A DNA stretch of 5,495 bases from Bordetella parapertussis. Its GTDB lineage: Bacteria; Pseudomonadota; Gammaproteobacteria; Burkholderiales; Burkholderiaceae_B. A program made the translations under genes and the position numbers. The notes under the pieces were generated by a model. That model was not told where the DNA came from. It ran no database searches and saw only the letters and a program-made list of their open reading frames with translations. Shown here piece after piece: positions 1-4,468 of this stretch. How positions within the stretch are numbered: position 1 is the stretch's first letter; the number at the start of each line of letters is the position of its first letter. The DNA lies in the NCBI GenBank assembly GCA_945882005.1, contig CAMCWG010000202.1, forward strand, positions 1 to 5,495, in the 5' to 3' direction.

Positions 1-258
1 GTCCCTCATATTTTAGAGACCTCATCGATACTCGCTACAACGTCGATTATTTCTAAAACCGATTCACTGTCAGTTCTGCCATCAGATGTAGCCCAGCACT
101 ATGCTAAAGCTGGTCTATTGAATGTATTTTCAGTAAAACTACCTCTACCCATGGCAAAGCTTGGCCTTATAACTCGCAACGATCGAGATACATTCCCCGC
201 GCTAATGGCTTTTATTACTGCGCTCAAAACTGAGTTTCGGACCACAACTACACCTTGA
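1..258 (+). CDS. LysR-type transcriptional regulator, C-terminal end (5' cut by window)
   Basis: Frame 1 is open from the first base to a TGA at 256-258 and gives the last 85 residues of a protein. The segment has the layout of the C-terminal half of a LysR effector-binding domain: a TDSLSVLPSDVAQHY strand-helix unit, then a hydrophobic GLLNVFSVKLPLPMAKLGL strand, an ITRNDRD loop and a final helix ending TALKTEF. LysR proteins are DNA-binding regulators that sense a small ligand through this domain. The N-terminal helix-turn-helix, which would allow subfamily placement, lies outside the window, so the ligand and target are unknown. No gene follows on the same strand for over 2 kb, so it does not lead an operon here. 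The family call is fairly firm; nothing more specific can be supported. Confidence 0.82.
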   Translation, partial: VPHILETSSILATTSIISKTDSLSVLPSDVAQHYAKAGLLNVFSVKLPLPMAKLGLITRNDRDTFPALMAFITALKTEFRTTTTP

Positions 259-446
259 TTAAAGTTTTTGAGTACAAACTAACTTAAGTCGACAAAAATT
301 ACGACCAGAAAAGGTCAGCGCAAAAATATGATGGGGAAACAATCGGGCAACTTGGAAGCTGCGTATCCTGCAGATTGCTGTGTTTATTGATTAAATAGAT
401 TGGTGTTTTATTGTTAGTGTAATGTGCAAAAACGAACCTAAGTGCC

Positions 447-471
447 CAAGAGTTGCATAATGCAACTCTTG
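447..471. promoter_or_regulatory. Perfect 25-bp palindrome, operator-like or terminator stem
   Basis: Two 12-bp arms (CAAGAGTTGCAT and ATGCAACTCTTG) are perfectly complementary around a single central A at 459. The nested core TTGCATAATGCAA has the symmetry of a site for a dimeric winged-helix regulator such as a MarR-family protein; that comparison is inference. As RNA it would form a 10-bp stem with a 3-nt loop, but no T-run follows on either strand, so a canonical intrinsic terminator is less likely. It lies about 190 nt after the lysR-type stop and about 110 nt beyond the end of hipA. No start codon of a recognisable gene is close by, so a target gene cannot be named. Confidence 0.6.
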
Positions 472-525
472 ATTCAATTACACGAATTATTACACGTTGA
501 TCTTTTTTGAAGATAAGTTACTGTT

Positions 526-545
526 TTTAAACAATATTTAAACAA
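526..545. repeat. Two 9-bp direct repeats TTTAAACAA, 11-bp period
   Basis: TTTAAACAA occurs at 526-534 and again at 537-545, separated by two bases, so the copies sit about one helical turn apart. They end 10 bp before the tRNA-like fragment. Tandem short repeats next to an attachment-like sequence can be integrase or excisionase binding sites, but this stretch is AT-rich and only two copies exist, so chance is possible. Confidence 0.35.
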
Positions 546-554
546 CCGACTTTT

Positions 555-593
555 CTGTTAATCCGCAGGTCCCCTGTTCGAATCAGGGATGCG
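555..593 (+). repeat. tRNA 3'-half remnant, candidate attachment site (copy 1)
   Basis: The sequence reads as the 3' half of a tRNA. It begins with an anticodon loop CTGTTAA (555-561, would-be anticodon GUU) and the stem strand TCCGC (562-566). A variable stretch AGGTC follows, then a perfect T-arm: CCCTG (572-576), the TTCGAAT loop (577-583) and CAGGG (584-588). It ends with a partial acceptor strand ATGCG (589-593). There is no matching 5' half upstream: the bases before the loop (gactttt) do not pair with TCCGC, so this is not a functional tRNA. Identity starting at the anticodon loop and running towards the 3' end is what remains when a tRNA-targeting integrase duplicates the 3' half of its target. 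A related fragment lies at 3920-3951 in the same orientation. The hipA stop codon falls inside this fragment. Confidence 0.7.
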
Positions 594-1875
594 TCGTATT
601 CGCAGCGTGTACCCCAGTCGGTGCATTAAGAAATGCGAAGGGGTTTAGAAACTGTCGCCTCCAAAATAGCATTTGATCCACTTCGCTTAATGAGGCCTCT
701 TCACAAACCGCTTGCCACGTATGCTCAATGACTTTTACTTGATGATTGACAATGCTGATTGCTTCGTTTTGATTGAGCAGGAATAGCGATGCTGCAGCAA
801 TGCATGTGCTGACCTGACTCGTGCGATCATTGTCGCGAATAAGCATGGCTTGCGAGGCTTGTTGTCCCGTGCGTGATTGGGGACAAATGTCATACGCGGG
901 AGTCAACGTCAGTTGTTCGTCCCAAAACGCAGCATGGTTGCGAGCGTGGTCATCGGTGTTTCCACATAGAATATTGAAAACAATTCTTGAAAAAAGCTCT
1001 CGCAGAGTAGGCTTCGGATTGGAGAATCGATGTCGGATGATCTCTGCGAGTTTTTCGTAGCTGGCGTAGGCTGCCATCATTTCATCGAGCTCGAGTATTG
1101 TCAGCGCAGACACCATAGCGCGCCTGTGCCAATTTCCGTCAGACCATATTCTGTCAAAACGCTCAATCAACAATACGTCCTTGCCTAGCGTGCGACGCAA
1201 TTGCACGGGGGCCACATTTAGTCCAACTTTTTGGGCCAGGCGCATCGCAATGAACTCCGCTTTGACAACGCTATACAGATCATTGCTTGCGGGAAACTTT
1301 GCGATGAACTTGCGCGTGCCGTCATTTAGCAGCACTTTGGGTCTGGCTCCGCCCAAAGAGGTGCCGTGCAATAAGGCTTGGTCAAGTTCGGGAGAGAGCG
1401 GCACACCGCGCTCGACTTTCTCCGCAGCAGTTAACAGTTCTTCAAGCGTAGGTTGAAGAGAGTGCCTGGGCACATATTGAGTGGCAGAATTCTGAAAATC
1501 TAGTGTACCGATTCTGTCGGATCCCGACTCGAGAAGATAGGTTAATTCGCTCAGTTCAATCCAAGAGGGATCTTTCCCCGCTGTGCCAAGCTTGCGATTG
1601 ATGAGAACCCGTCGTCCCCACGCGTCGGGAGATGCATCGCGGATACAACTGGGCATGCTCATGCCCGGCAGCAGCGGTTGCGCGCCTGCGCGCAAAGGTA
1701 GCTCGGGCTCATACAGCGCGATCGCATTTTCTCGGGCGAGATAGCTCTTTCCGTAATTGAAAACTAATTGTTGACCTTGGGTCGACAATCTTCCCGCCAC
1801 AACAGGTTGCGTGGCATTGGGTAACCAAATCCAGACGTAAGCTTCTGAATACTTGGAGTCGATTTCAGAAGTCAT
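583..1875 (-). CDS. hipA: HipA-type serine/threonine kinase toxin
   Basis: This is a 430-residue HipA-family kinase, close to the ~440 residues of E. coli HipA, which stalls growth by phosphorylating glutamyl-tRNA synthetase. The N-terminal subdomain covers roughly residues 10-130. GTSLGGARPK (171-180) matches the nucleotide-binding, autophosphorylated-serine loop. FIAKFP (190-195) supplies a probable ATP-contacting lysine, K193, and IERFDR is at 237-242. GNTDDHARN (305-313) is the catalytic loop, with D308 as probable base and N313 as metal ligand. AYDICP (327-332) carries the metal-binding D329. All kinase motifs look intact, so the toxin is probably active. Its start overlaps the end of hipB by 11 nt, which implies co-transcription and translational coupling; the ribosome site is poor. 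The last residues (ANTTHP plus stop) are encoded by or next to a tRNA fragment, so the extreme C-terminus may be acquired. The substrate in this host is unknown. Confidence 0.95.
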   Translation of the reverse strand: MTSEIDSKYSEAYVWIWLPNATQPVVAGRLSTQGQQLVFNYGKSYLARENAIALYEPELPLRAGAQPLLPGMSMPSCIRDASPDAWGRRVLINRKLGTAGKDPSWIELSELTYLLESGSDRIGTLDFQNSATQYVPRHSLQPTLEELLTAAEKVERGVPLSPELDQALLHGTSLGGARPKVLLNDGTRKFIAKFPASNDLYSVVKAEFIAMRLAQKVGLNVAPVQLRRTLGKDVLLIERFDRIWSDGNWHRRAMVSALTILELDEMMAAYASYEKLAEIIRHRFSNPKPTLRELFSRIVFNILCGNTDDHARNHAAFWDEQLTLTPAYDICPQSRTGQQASQAMLIRDNDRTSQVSTCIAAASLFLLNQNEAISIVNHQVKVIEHTWQAVCEEASLSEVDQMLFWRRQFLNPFAFLNAPTGVHAANTTHP

Positions 1876-2203
1876 CTTTTACTACCAGAGCGCTGGATCT
1901 AACGGCTTTTGGTAGCAACGTCATTTTTTCTTGATGCTGGGTAAGATGGGAAGCCAGCTGCCTGGAGTCTTGCTCAAATAGTGGCACGCCACAAATGGTG
2001 GCCACTTCAAACACCACTCCACTTGAACAACTTGGGTCTCCTCGCTCGATGCGCTGGAGCAGTGAGCGTGAGATTCCTGCACGAGAAGCCAAGTCTGTCG
2101 TGGTCATGGATTTTTTTATACGCGCTTCGCGCACGAGTTGACCCAGCAACAGAAGCGCATTGCTACTGTGTTGTGAAATGGGGCGTGAAAGTGGTTTAAC
2201 CAT
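1865..2203 (-). CDS. hipB: HipB-type XRE-family antitoxin and autorepressor
   Basis: This 112-residue protein carries a Cro/C1-type helix-turn-helix at roughly residues 19-75: TTTDLASRAGISRSLLQRIE forms the scaffold and recognition helices, and GVVFEVATICGV is the closing helix. The C-terminal tail (about 80-112) contains LLPKAVR and ends in KDDF, the kind of basic-then-acidic arm seen in HipB-like antitoxins. HipB proteins bind HipA, hold it inactive and repress their own operon as a dimer. It lies directly upstream of hipA with an 11-nt overlap. Four related palindromic sites lie upstream, two of them overlapping the candidate promoter. The ATG is preceded by AACCCTAAC, with no purine-rich ribosome site. 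The predicted transcript start is only about 8 nt upstream, so translation may be nearly leaderless. The family call is firm; the tail's HipA-binding role is inferred from the family. Confidence 0.93.
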   Translation of the reverse strand: MVKPLSRPISQHSSNALLLLGQLVREARIKKSMTTTDLASRAGISRSLLQRIERGDPSCSSGVVFEVATICGVPLFEQDSRQLASHLTQHQEKMTLLPKAVRSSALVVKDDF

Positions 2204-2211
2204 GTTAGGGT

Positions 2212-2229
2212 TGACTCATTAGTAAACCA
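2212..2229. promoter_or_regulatory. HipB operator candidate, site 1
   Basis: The left half is an exact TGACTCATT (2212-2220). The right half, AGTAAACCA, matches the ideal AATGAGTCA at 5 of 9 positions. It overlaps the candidate -10 element and lies closest to the hipB start. Confidence 0.55.
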
Positions 2230-2246
2230 AAATAGTCTTATTTGAA
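2218..2246 (-). promoter_or_regulatory. Candidate sigma-70 promoter of hipBA
   Basis: On the - strand, a -35-like TTCAAA (2241-2246) and a -10-like ACTAAT (2218-2223) are separated by 17 bp; each matches 4 of 6 consensus bases. The -10 lies inside operator site 1 and the -35 starts inside site 2, so a repressor bound at either would block polymerase. The predicted start near 2211 leaves a leader of about 8 nt before the hipB ATG. Confidence 0.5.
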
Positions 2247-2260
2247 AGGTTAATGAGCCA
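2243..2260. promoter_or_regulatory. HipB operator candidate, site 2
   Basis: The right half AATGAGCCA (2252-2260) matches the ideal half-site at 8 of 9 positions; the left half TGAAAGGTT matches at 5 of 9. It overlaps the candidate -35 element. Its centre is 31 bp from that of site 1, about three helical turns. Confidence 0.55.
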
Positions 2261-2288
2261 TTCTCGCCTATCGGTTGAATTAAATCAA

Positions 2289-2318
2289 TAGTAATGGGTC
2301 ATTAATGATCCATTACTA
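2289..2318. promoter_or_regulatory. HipB operator candidate, site 3, within a 30-bp palindrome
   Basis: Two 15-bp arms match at 14 of 15 positions; the outer ends are TAGTAATGG and CCATTACTA. The inner 18 bp (2295-2312) fit the same operator pattern: TGGGTCATT then AATGATCCA, each 7 of 9 against the ideal half-sites. Its centre is 52 bp from that of site 2, about five helical turns. Confidence 0.7.
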
Positions 2319-2324
2319 GATTAG

Positions 2325-2342
2325 TGACTTATTAATGAGTCA
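2325..2342. promoter_or_regulatory. HipB operator candidate, site 4
   Basis: TGACTTATT then AATGAGTCA is an 18-bp palindrome with one mismatched pair, the best match to the ideal TGACTCATTAATGAGTCA. Its centre is 30 bp from that of site 3. It is the most distant from the hipB start, so it would act with the other sites by cooperative binding or looping. Confidence 0.68.
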
Positions 2343-2602
2343 GAAATTCAACATTACGCATCGTGCAAGAGAAAGTGTTCATAATATGGCCTTTAGCTAA
2401 GTTGAAAAAAGTCTTAGCTTTTAGTCCGGCTATAAATGAATCTCCTTGGGATGGAACAATTATTCCCGCATGAAGGGTTTTTATAAGAAGGTAATTGCGC
2501 TGCTAGCGCTACATGGCTAATGAGATTTTGAAACAAGCCCGTATTAATCATCGGTTTTAACAACGATGTGAAACAAAGCTCCCCTCTTGCGAACCCATCC
2601 GA
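2343..2602. other. Non-coding stretch between hipBA control region and ychJ remnant
   Basis: No gene is supported. A 7-bp inverted repeat, AGCTAAG (2395-2401) and CTTAGCT (2413-2419), has an 11-nt loop and is followed by TTTAG on the + strand, which makes a weak terminator-like hairpin. A second short stem, GCGCT/AGCGC, lies at 2497-2509. A 16-codon reading frame at 2470-2520 (MKGFYKKVIALLALHG) resembles the start of a signal peptide but has no ribosome site and stops at once. It could be the stump of a lost secreted-protein gene. Confidence 0.4.
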
Positions 2603-2737
2603 ATGATCACCCTCGATAAAAACACAGCCTGCCCCTGCGGTCGTATGCAAGGTAAGGCTTCGCGCTTGCACGAATTAAGTCGCTTTACCCTTCAAGACGG
2701 TCGTTGGTACTACGTCGATGGCGTGATGCTCGAGTGA
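2603..2737 (+). pseudogene. ychJ: YchJ/UPF0225-type protein with large internal deletion
   Basis: The 44-codon frame joins two ends of one family. Residues 8-14 (TACPCGR) match the N-terminal Cys-Pro-Cys SEC-C zinc motif of YchJ. Residues 17-40, with HELSRF (23-28) and GRWYYVDG (33-40), match the C-terminal end of its NTF2-like domain (E. coli has ERSRF...GQWYYIDG). The roughly 80-100 residues that normally separate them are absent. The frame is kept across the join, so a short peptide could still be made, but neither a complete zinc site nor a fold remains. YchJ proteins are small, poorly characterised SEC-C proteins. No good ribosome site precedes the ATG. I judge it a decayed gene; a functional micro-protein cannot be excluded. 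The stop codon lies within the hairpin at 2721-2750. Confidence 0.72.
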
Positions 2738-2750
2738 CCGAGGCTCACGC
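2721..2750. terminator. Imperfect hairpin between convergent ychJ remnant and catalase-like gene
   Basis: GCGTGATGCTCG (2721-2732) pairs with CGAGGCTCACGC (2739-2750) over 10 of 12 positions, with two adjacent mismatches and a 6-nt loop. It sits between the ends of two convergent reading frames, where a bidirectional terminator is expected, but no T-run follows on either strand. A short palindrome CAGTTAACTG (2753-2762) lies between it and the catalase stop codon. Confidence 0.4.
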
Positions 2751-2762
2751 ATCAGTTAACTG

Positions 2763-3776
2763 TTATTGCTTTGCGCCCTCAGTAATCCGACGACCAAACG
2801 AAACGGCATAAGAGGCTGTTCTTGCCCGCAACATCGGGTCAGATGCTCCCTCAACCCCTTTCGGCATGATGTTTGGATCAAAGATCATGCTTAAACAAGG
2901 GCCCGTGCTGTCCGGTGAAACCGACACAATTTTCAAGACACCCAGGGTGATTTTCTTCCTGCCTTCTGGAAGTGGGATTGTGGCGTTATTGAGTACATCA
3001 CCTGCTTGAGCAATTTCAAGATTGAAATTAAAAGATGCCTTGCCCGAGGTTACACGTTGGCGTAAGTCATCAAACAAGAAATTTGCACCTTTCGACTTCG
3101 CGTCTTCATCGGATAGCGTTTGCACGCCGTCGACCGGTTCAAAAACCCACTTGCCCCAAACTTTCTGGTTGCCGGCACTTGTAAAACCAAAGCCGTGGAC
3201 ACCCCAATAGTTCGTTGAAGCGTAACTGGCAGGAACAGCTTTCGAGGCAAAGTATTTTCCTTGGAGCAGTACTGCTGGGTTTGCATCTGCAAAAGCTTTG
3301 ACTTTAGCGGGATCCGCCATTTTGGTGGTTGGGTCAGGCTGCAAGGATTGTAAGCGTCCGAAAAACTGATCAGGCGTAGCCGCGCCAAAGACAGGCGCTG
3401 ATATGTTTCCCATCTGCCAGATTTCGTTGTTTGGCAAGGCAAACTGCAAGGCTAAGTTTCGTTGCGATTTCGTATTGTCAGCTGCTTTGGGACTTCCGCC
3501 ACCTACTGAAAAGCGCACAATAACTGGGATCGCCTTGCCGCTGAACGCAGAGGCGCTAGAAATATTTTTACCCTCTGGGCTGCCGACAAACTCACCGGTT
3601 GCGCAAACACCTTTTGCGCCCGACCGTCTGAAGCCCTCAAACTTGCCACCAGTCAATTCAAACTGATTGATCATCGCGTTAGGGTCTGGATCGGCAAACG
3701 CGAAATTACTACCGAAGCTTGACACGCCTATTGAAAGAATGGCAACAGCCAAACTGGTGAACTTCATTGGTTTCAT
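2763..3776 (-). CDS. Periplasmic catalase-family (SrpA-like) haem peroxidase, distal His apparently absent
   Basis: This 337-residue small catalase-fold protein belongs to the 'catalase-related peroxidase' group, at its usual length. It starts with a Sec signal peptide: K2/K5, a hydrophobic core at about 8-25 and an AFA-DP cleavage site after residue 28. The mature protein should therefore be periplasmic. Family blocks in order are GFRRSGAKGVCATGEF (48-63), VRFSVGGGSPKAADN (87-101), SAPVFGAATPDQF (126-138), PDPTTKMADPAKVKAF (147-162), NYWGVHGFGF (189-198) and SDPMLRARTASYAVSFGRR (312-330). The RTASY of the last block (319-323) gives the R-x-x-x-Y proximal haem-tyrosine motif, with Y323 the probable ligand. 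In the first block the expected (N)HAKG reads SGAKG, so the distal catalytic His position is Gly53. A ribosome site AAGGA lies just upstream of the ATG. No partner cytochrome or sigma factor gene is adjacent. The role is probably peroxide or organic peroxide handling, but activity is uncertain. Confidence 0.9.
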   Translation of the reverse strand: MKPMKFTSLAVAILSIGVSSFGSNFAFADPDPNAMINQFELTGGKFEGFRRSGAKGVCATGEFVGSPEGKNISSASAFSGKAIPVIVRFSVGGGSPKAADNTKSQRNLALQFALPNNEIWQMGNISAPVFGAATPDQFFGRLQSLQPDPTTKMADPAKVKAFADANPAVLLQGKYFASKAVPASYASTNYWGVHGFGFTSAGNQKVWGKWVFEPVDGVQTLSDEDAKSKGANFLFDDLRQRVTSGKASFNFNLEIAQAGDVLNNATIPLPEGRKKITLGVLKIVSVSPDSTGPCLSMIFDPNIMPKGVEGASDPMLRARTASYAVSFGRRITEGAKQ

Positions 3777-3919
3777 AGGGATTCCTTAAGGGGATAAGTG
3801 ATAGGCTACGCGGTTTCGCTAAGGCCGACAGTAGGTCTATTCTCTATGTTGAGTAACCCTTCATGAGCAGGGTGCCTAAAGAAACACCCACGTCCTCTGA
3901 TGCTGATTCCTTGTCCACC
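3777..3919. other. Upstream region of the catalase-like gene
   Basis: The region holds the ribosome site of the catalase-like gene (AAGGAAT on the - strand, around 3781-3787). No strong promoter could be picked: the best - strand pair (TTACTC and TACTGT, 17-bp spacer, near 3828-3856) matches only 3 of 6 bases in each element. No coding sequence is seen. Confidence 0.4.
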
Positions 3920-3951
3920 GGTTCTCTGTGCGAATCAGGGATGCGCCACCA
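3920..3951 (+). repeat. tRNA 3'-end remnant, candidate attachment site (copy 2)
   Basis: The stretch 3920-3945 matches copy 1 (568-593) at 23 of 26 positions, in the same orientation, including an identical 15-nt run CGAATCAGGGATGCG. It extends further than copy 1 and ends in the full tRNA 3' terminus GCGCCACCA (3943-3951). The T-arm still pairs (CTCTG with CAGGG, one G-T pair), but the loop is TGCGAAT instead of TTCGAAT, so it has drifted. The bases before it show no anticodon arm or D-arm, so this is not a working tRNA. Confidence 0.65.
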
Positions 3952-4076
3952 GCACCATGCGGCACAAAAATGGTTGGCATGCGACCCGCAGGTGCATTGA
4001 GGGTGGGAGTATGTGGGCACAAGGTGTGATCTCGATGAAATAAAGCGATCAAGTACTAATATCGCTCGAAATCAGA
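3952..4076. other. Non-coding stretch before the borosin-type operon
   Basis: No gene is visible. A 6-bp inverted repeat AGCGAT (4044-4049) and ATCGCT (4061-4066), with an 11-nt spacer, lies 10 bp upstream of the -35 element of the next operon. It could be a regulator site, though it is short. Confidence 0.4.
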
Positions 4077-4106
4077 TTGACAACTGCGAAATCAAAACAT
4101 TAATAT
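4077..4106 (+). promoter_or_regulatory. Sigma-70 promoter of the borosin-type operon
   Basis: A perfect -35 hexamer TTGACA (4077-4082) and a TAATAT -10 (4101-4106, 4 of 6) are separated by 18 bp. The predicted start is near 4113, giving a leader of about 35 nt before the ATG at 4147. A GGGA (4135-4138) serves as a modest ribosome site 8 nt from that ATG. This is the best promoter in the window. Confidence 0.65.
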
Positions 4107-4146
4107 CGGCTCTAGATAAATGCTGTTTAACTATGGGATTTAAAAA

Positions 4147-4410
4147 ATGCAAAACCATAATACAAATCAATCTGTAGACTTCTGGCCTTATCCGATTGCT
4201 CTTATCCGTACCACAGTCGATGAAAACGCTGTTCATCACTCGCAATCGTCAGCTTGGCCGCATCCTTTTATACTCGGCATCACGCCCATCGCCCAAGAGG
4301 CGCATGATGGTGCTCTTGAAACGATTCACCAGTCGATGGTTCAGGAGCGTAAAGTCTCCAGCTATTGGGGTCGTGTCGTTAACCGTGCAGCAAGTTTGAG
4401 CATGAATTAA
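4147..4410 (+). CDS. Candidate split-borosin precursor peptide (87 aa, no known family)
   Basis: I do not recognise this 87-residue protein as a family member. Its gene is well supported as a unit: promoter at 4077-4106, GGGA ribosome site, natural-looking codon use, and an intrinsic terminator 22 nt after its stop. It lies 58 nt upstream of a borosin-type methyltransferase, the place where split borosin precursors such as SonA are found. There is no signal peptide or membrane segment. Two spaced repeats stand out: WPYPIALIRTT (13-23) and WPHPFILGITP (37-47), 24 residues apart and sharing W, P, P, L and T. Both are rich in hydrophobic and beta-branched residues, as borosin cores tend to be. 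The C-terminal part has a helix-like AQEAHDGALETIHQSMVQE (49-67) and ends SSYWGRVVNRAASLSMN (71-87), another possible core. The LigA-like helical borosin-binding domain of SonA-type precursors is not evident. The precursor role is inferred from position and composition only. Confidence 0.6.
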   Translation: MQNHNTNQSVDFWPYPIALIRTTVDENAVHHSQSSAWPHPFILGITPIAQEAHDGALETIHQSMVQERKVSSYWGRVVNRAASLSMN

Positions 4411-4432
4411 AAGCAGTATAAATTTAATAGCG

Positions 4433-4459
4433 CGCCGATATTAATCGGCGTTTTTTTTT
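4433..4459 (+). terminator. Intrinsic terminator between precursor candidate and methyltransferase
   Basis: A perfect 7-bp GC-rich stem, CGCCGAT (4433-4439) and ATCGGCG (4444-4450), encloses the 4-nt loop ATTA and is followed directly by nine T residues (4451-4459). The methyltransferase ATG begins only 9 nt after the T-tract. The methyltransferase must therefore be expressed by read-through or from a promoter inside the upstream gene, which would give far more small protein than enzyme. Confidence 0.88.
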
Positions 4460-4468
4460 GGAAAGCGG

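Larger units (their letters stand above)
259..554. other. AT-rich non-coding stretch downstream of lysR
   Basis: No convincing gene is seen on either strand. The stretch holds the palindrome at 447-471, a 9-bp direct repeat at 526-545 and, weakly, a promoter-like pair on the + strand (TTGATT at 387-392, TATTGT at 409-414, 16-bp spacer). If that promoter is real, the transcript would be a short RNA running into the palindrome. There is no other support for such an RNA. A small GACC/GGTC hairpin near 302-315 is too short to interpret. Confidence 0.5.

Noticed and set aside
591..601. GCGTCGTATTC at copy 1 recurs inverted at 5343-5353 near the IS30 fragment
   Set aside because: An 11-bp match between two places is expected by chance several times in a window of this size.
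2414..2671. 85-codon frame on the - strand
   Set aside because: It runs antisense through the ychJ remnant and has no ribosome site or recognisable motif.
3050..3442. 130-codon - strand frame and several + strand frames within the catalase-like gene
   Set aside because: They are other-frame shadows of a gene with clear family blocks. The same applies to the + strand frames inside hipA and hipB and to the - strand frame inside the methyltransferase.
3871..3951. Possible complete tRNA ending in CCA, with GGTGCCT (3871-3877) as 5' acceptor strand
   Set aside because: Six of seven acceptor pairs can form, but there is no D-arm, no anticodon stem and the T-loop is altered. The 5' match is probably chance.
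4196..4399. 67-codon frame on the + strand overlapping the precursor candidate
   Set aside because: It lies inside the better supported 4147-4410 frame, has no ribosome site of its own and gives a basic, low-complexity-like product without family features.
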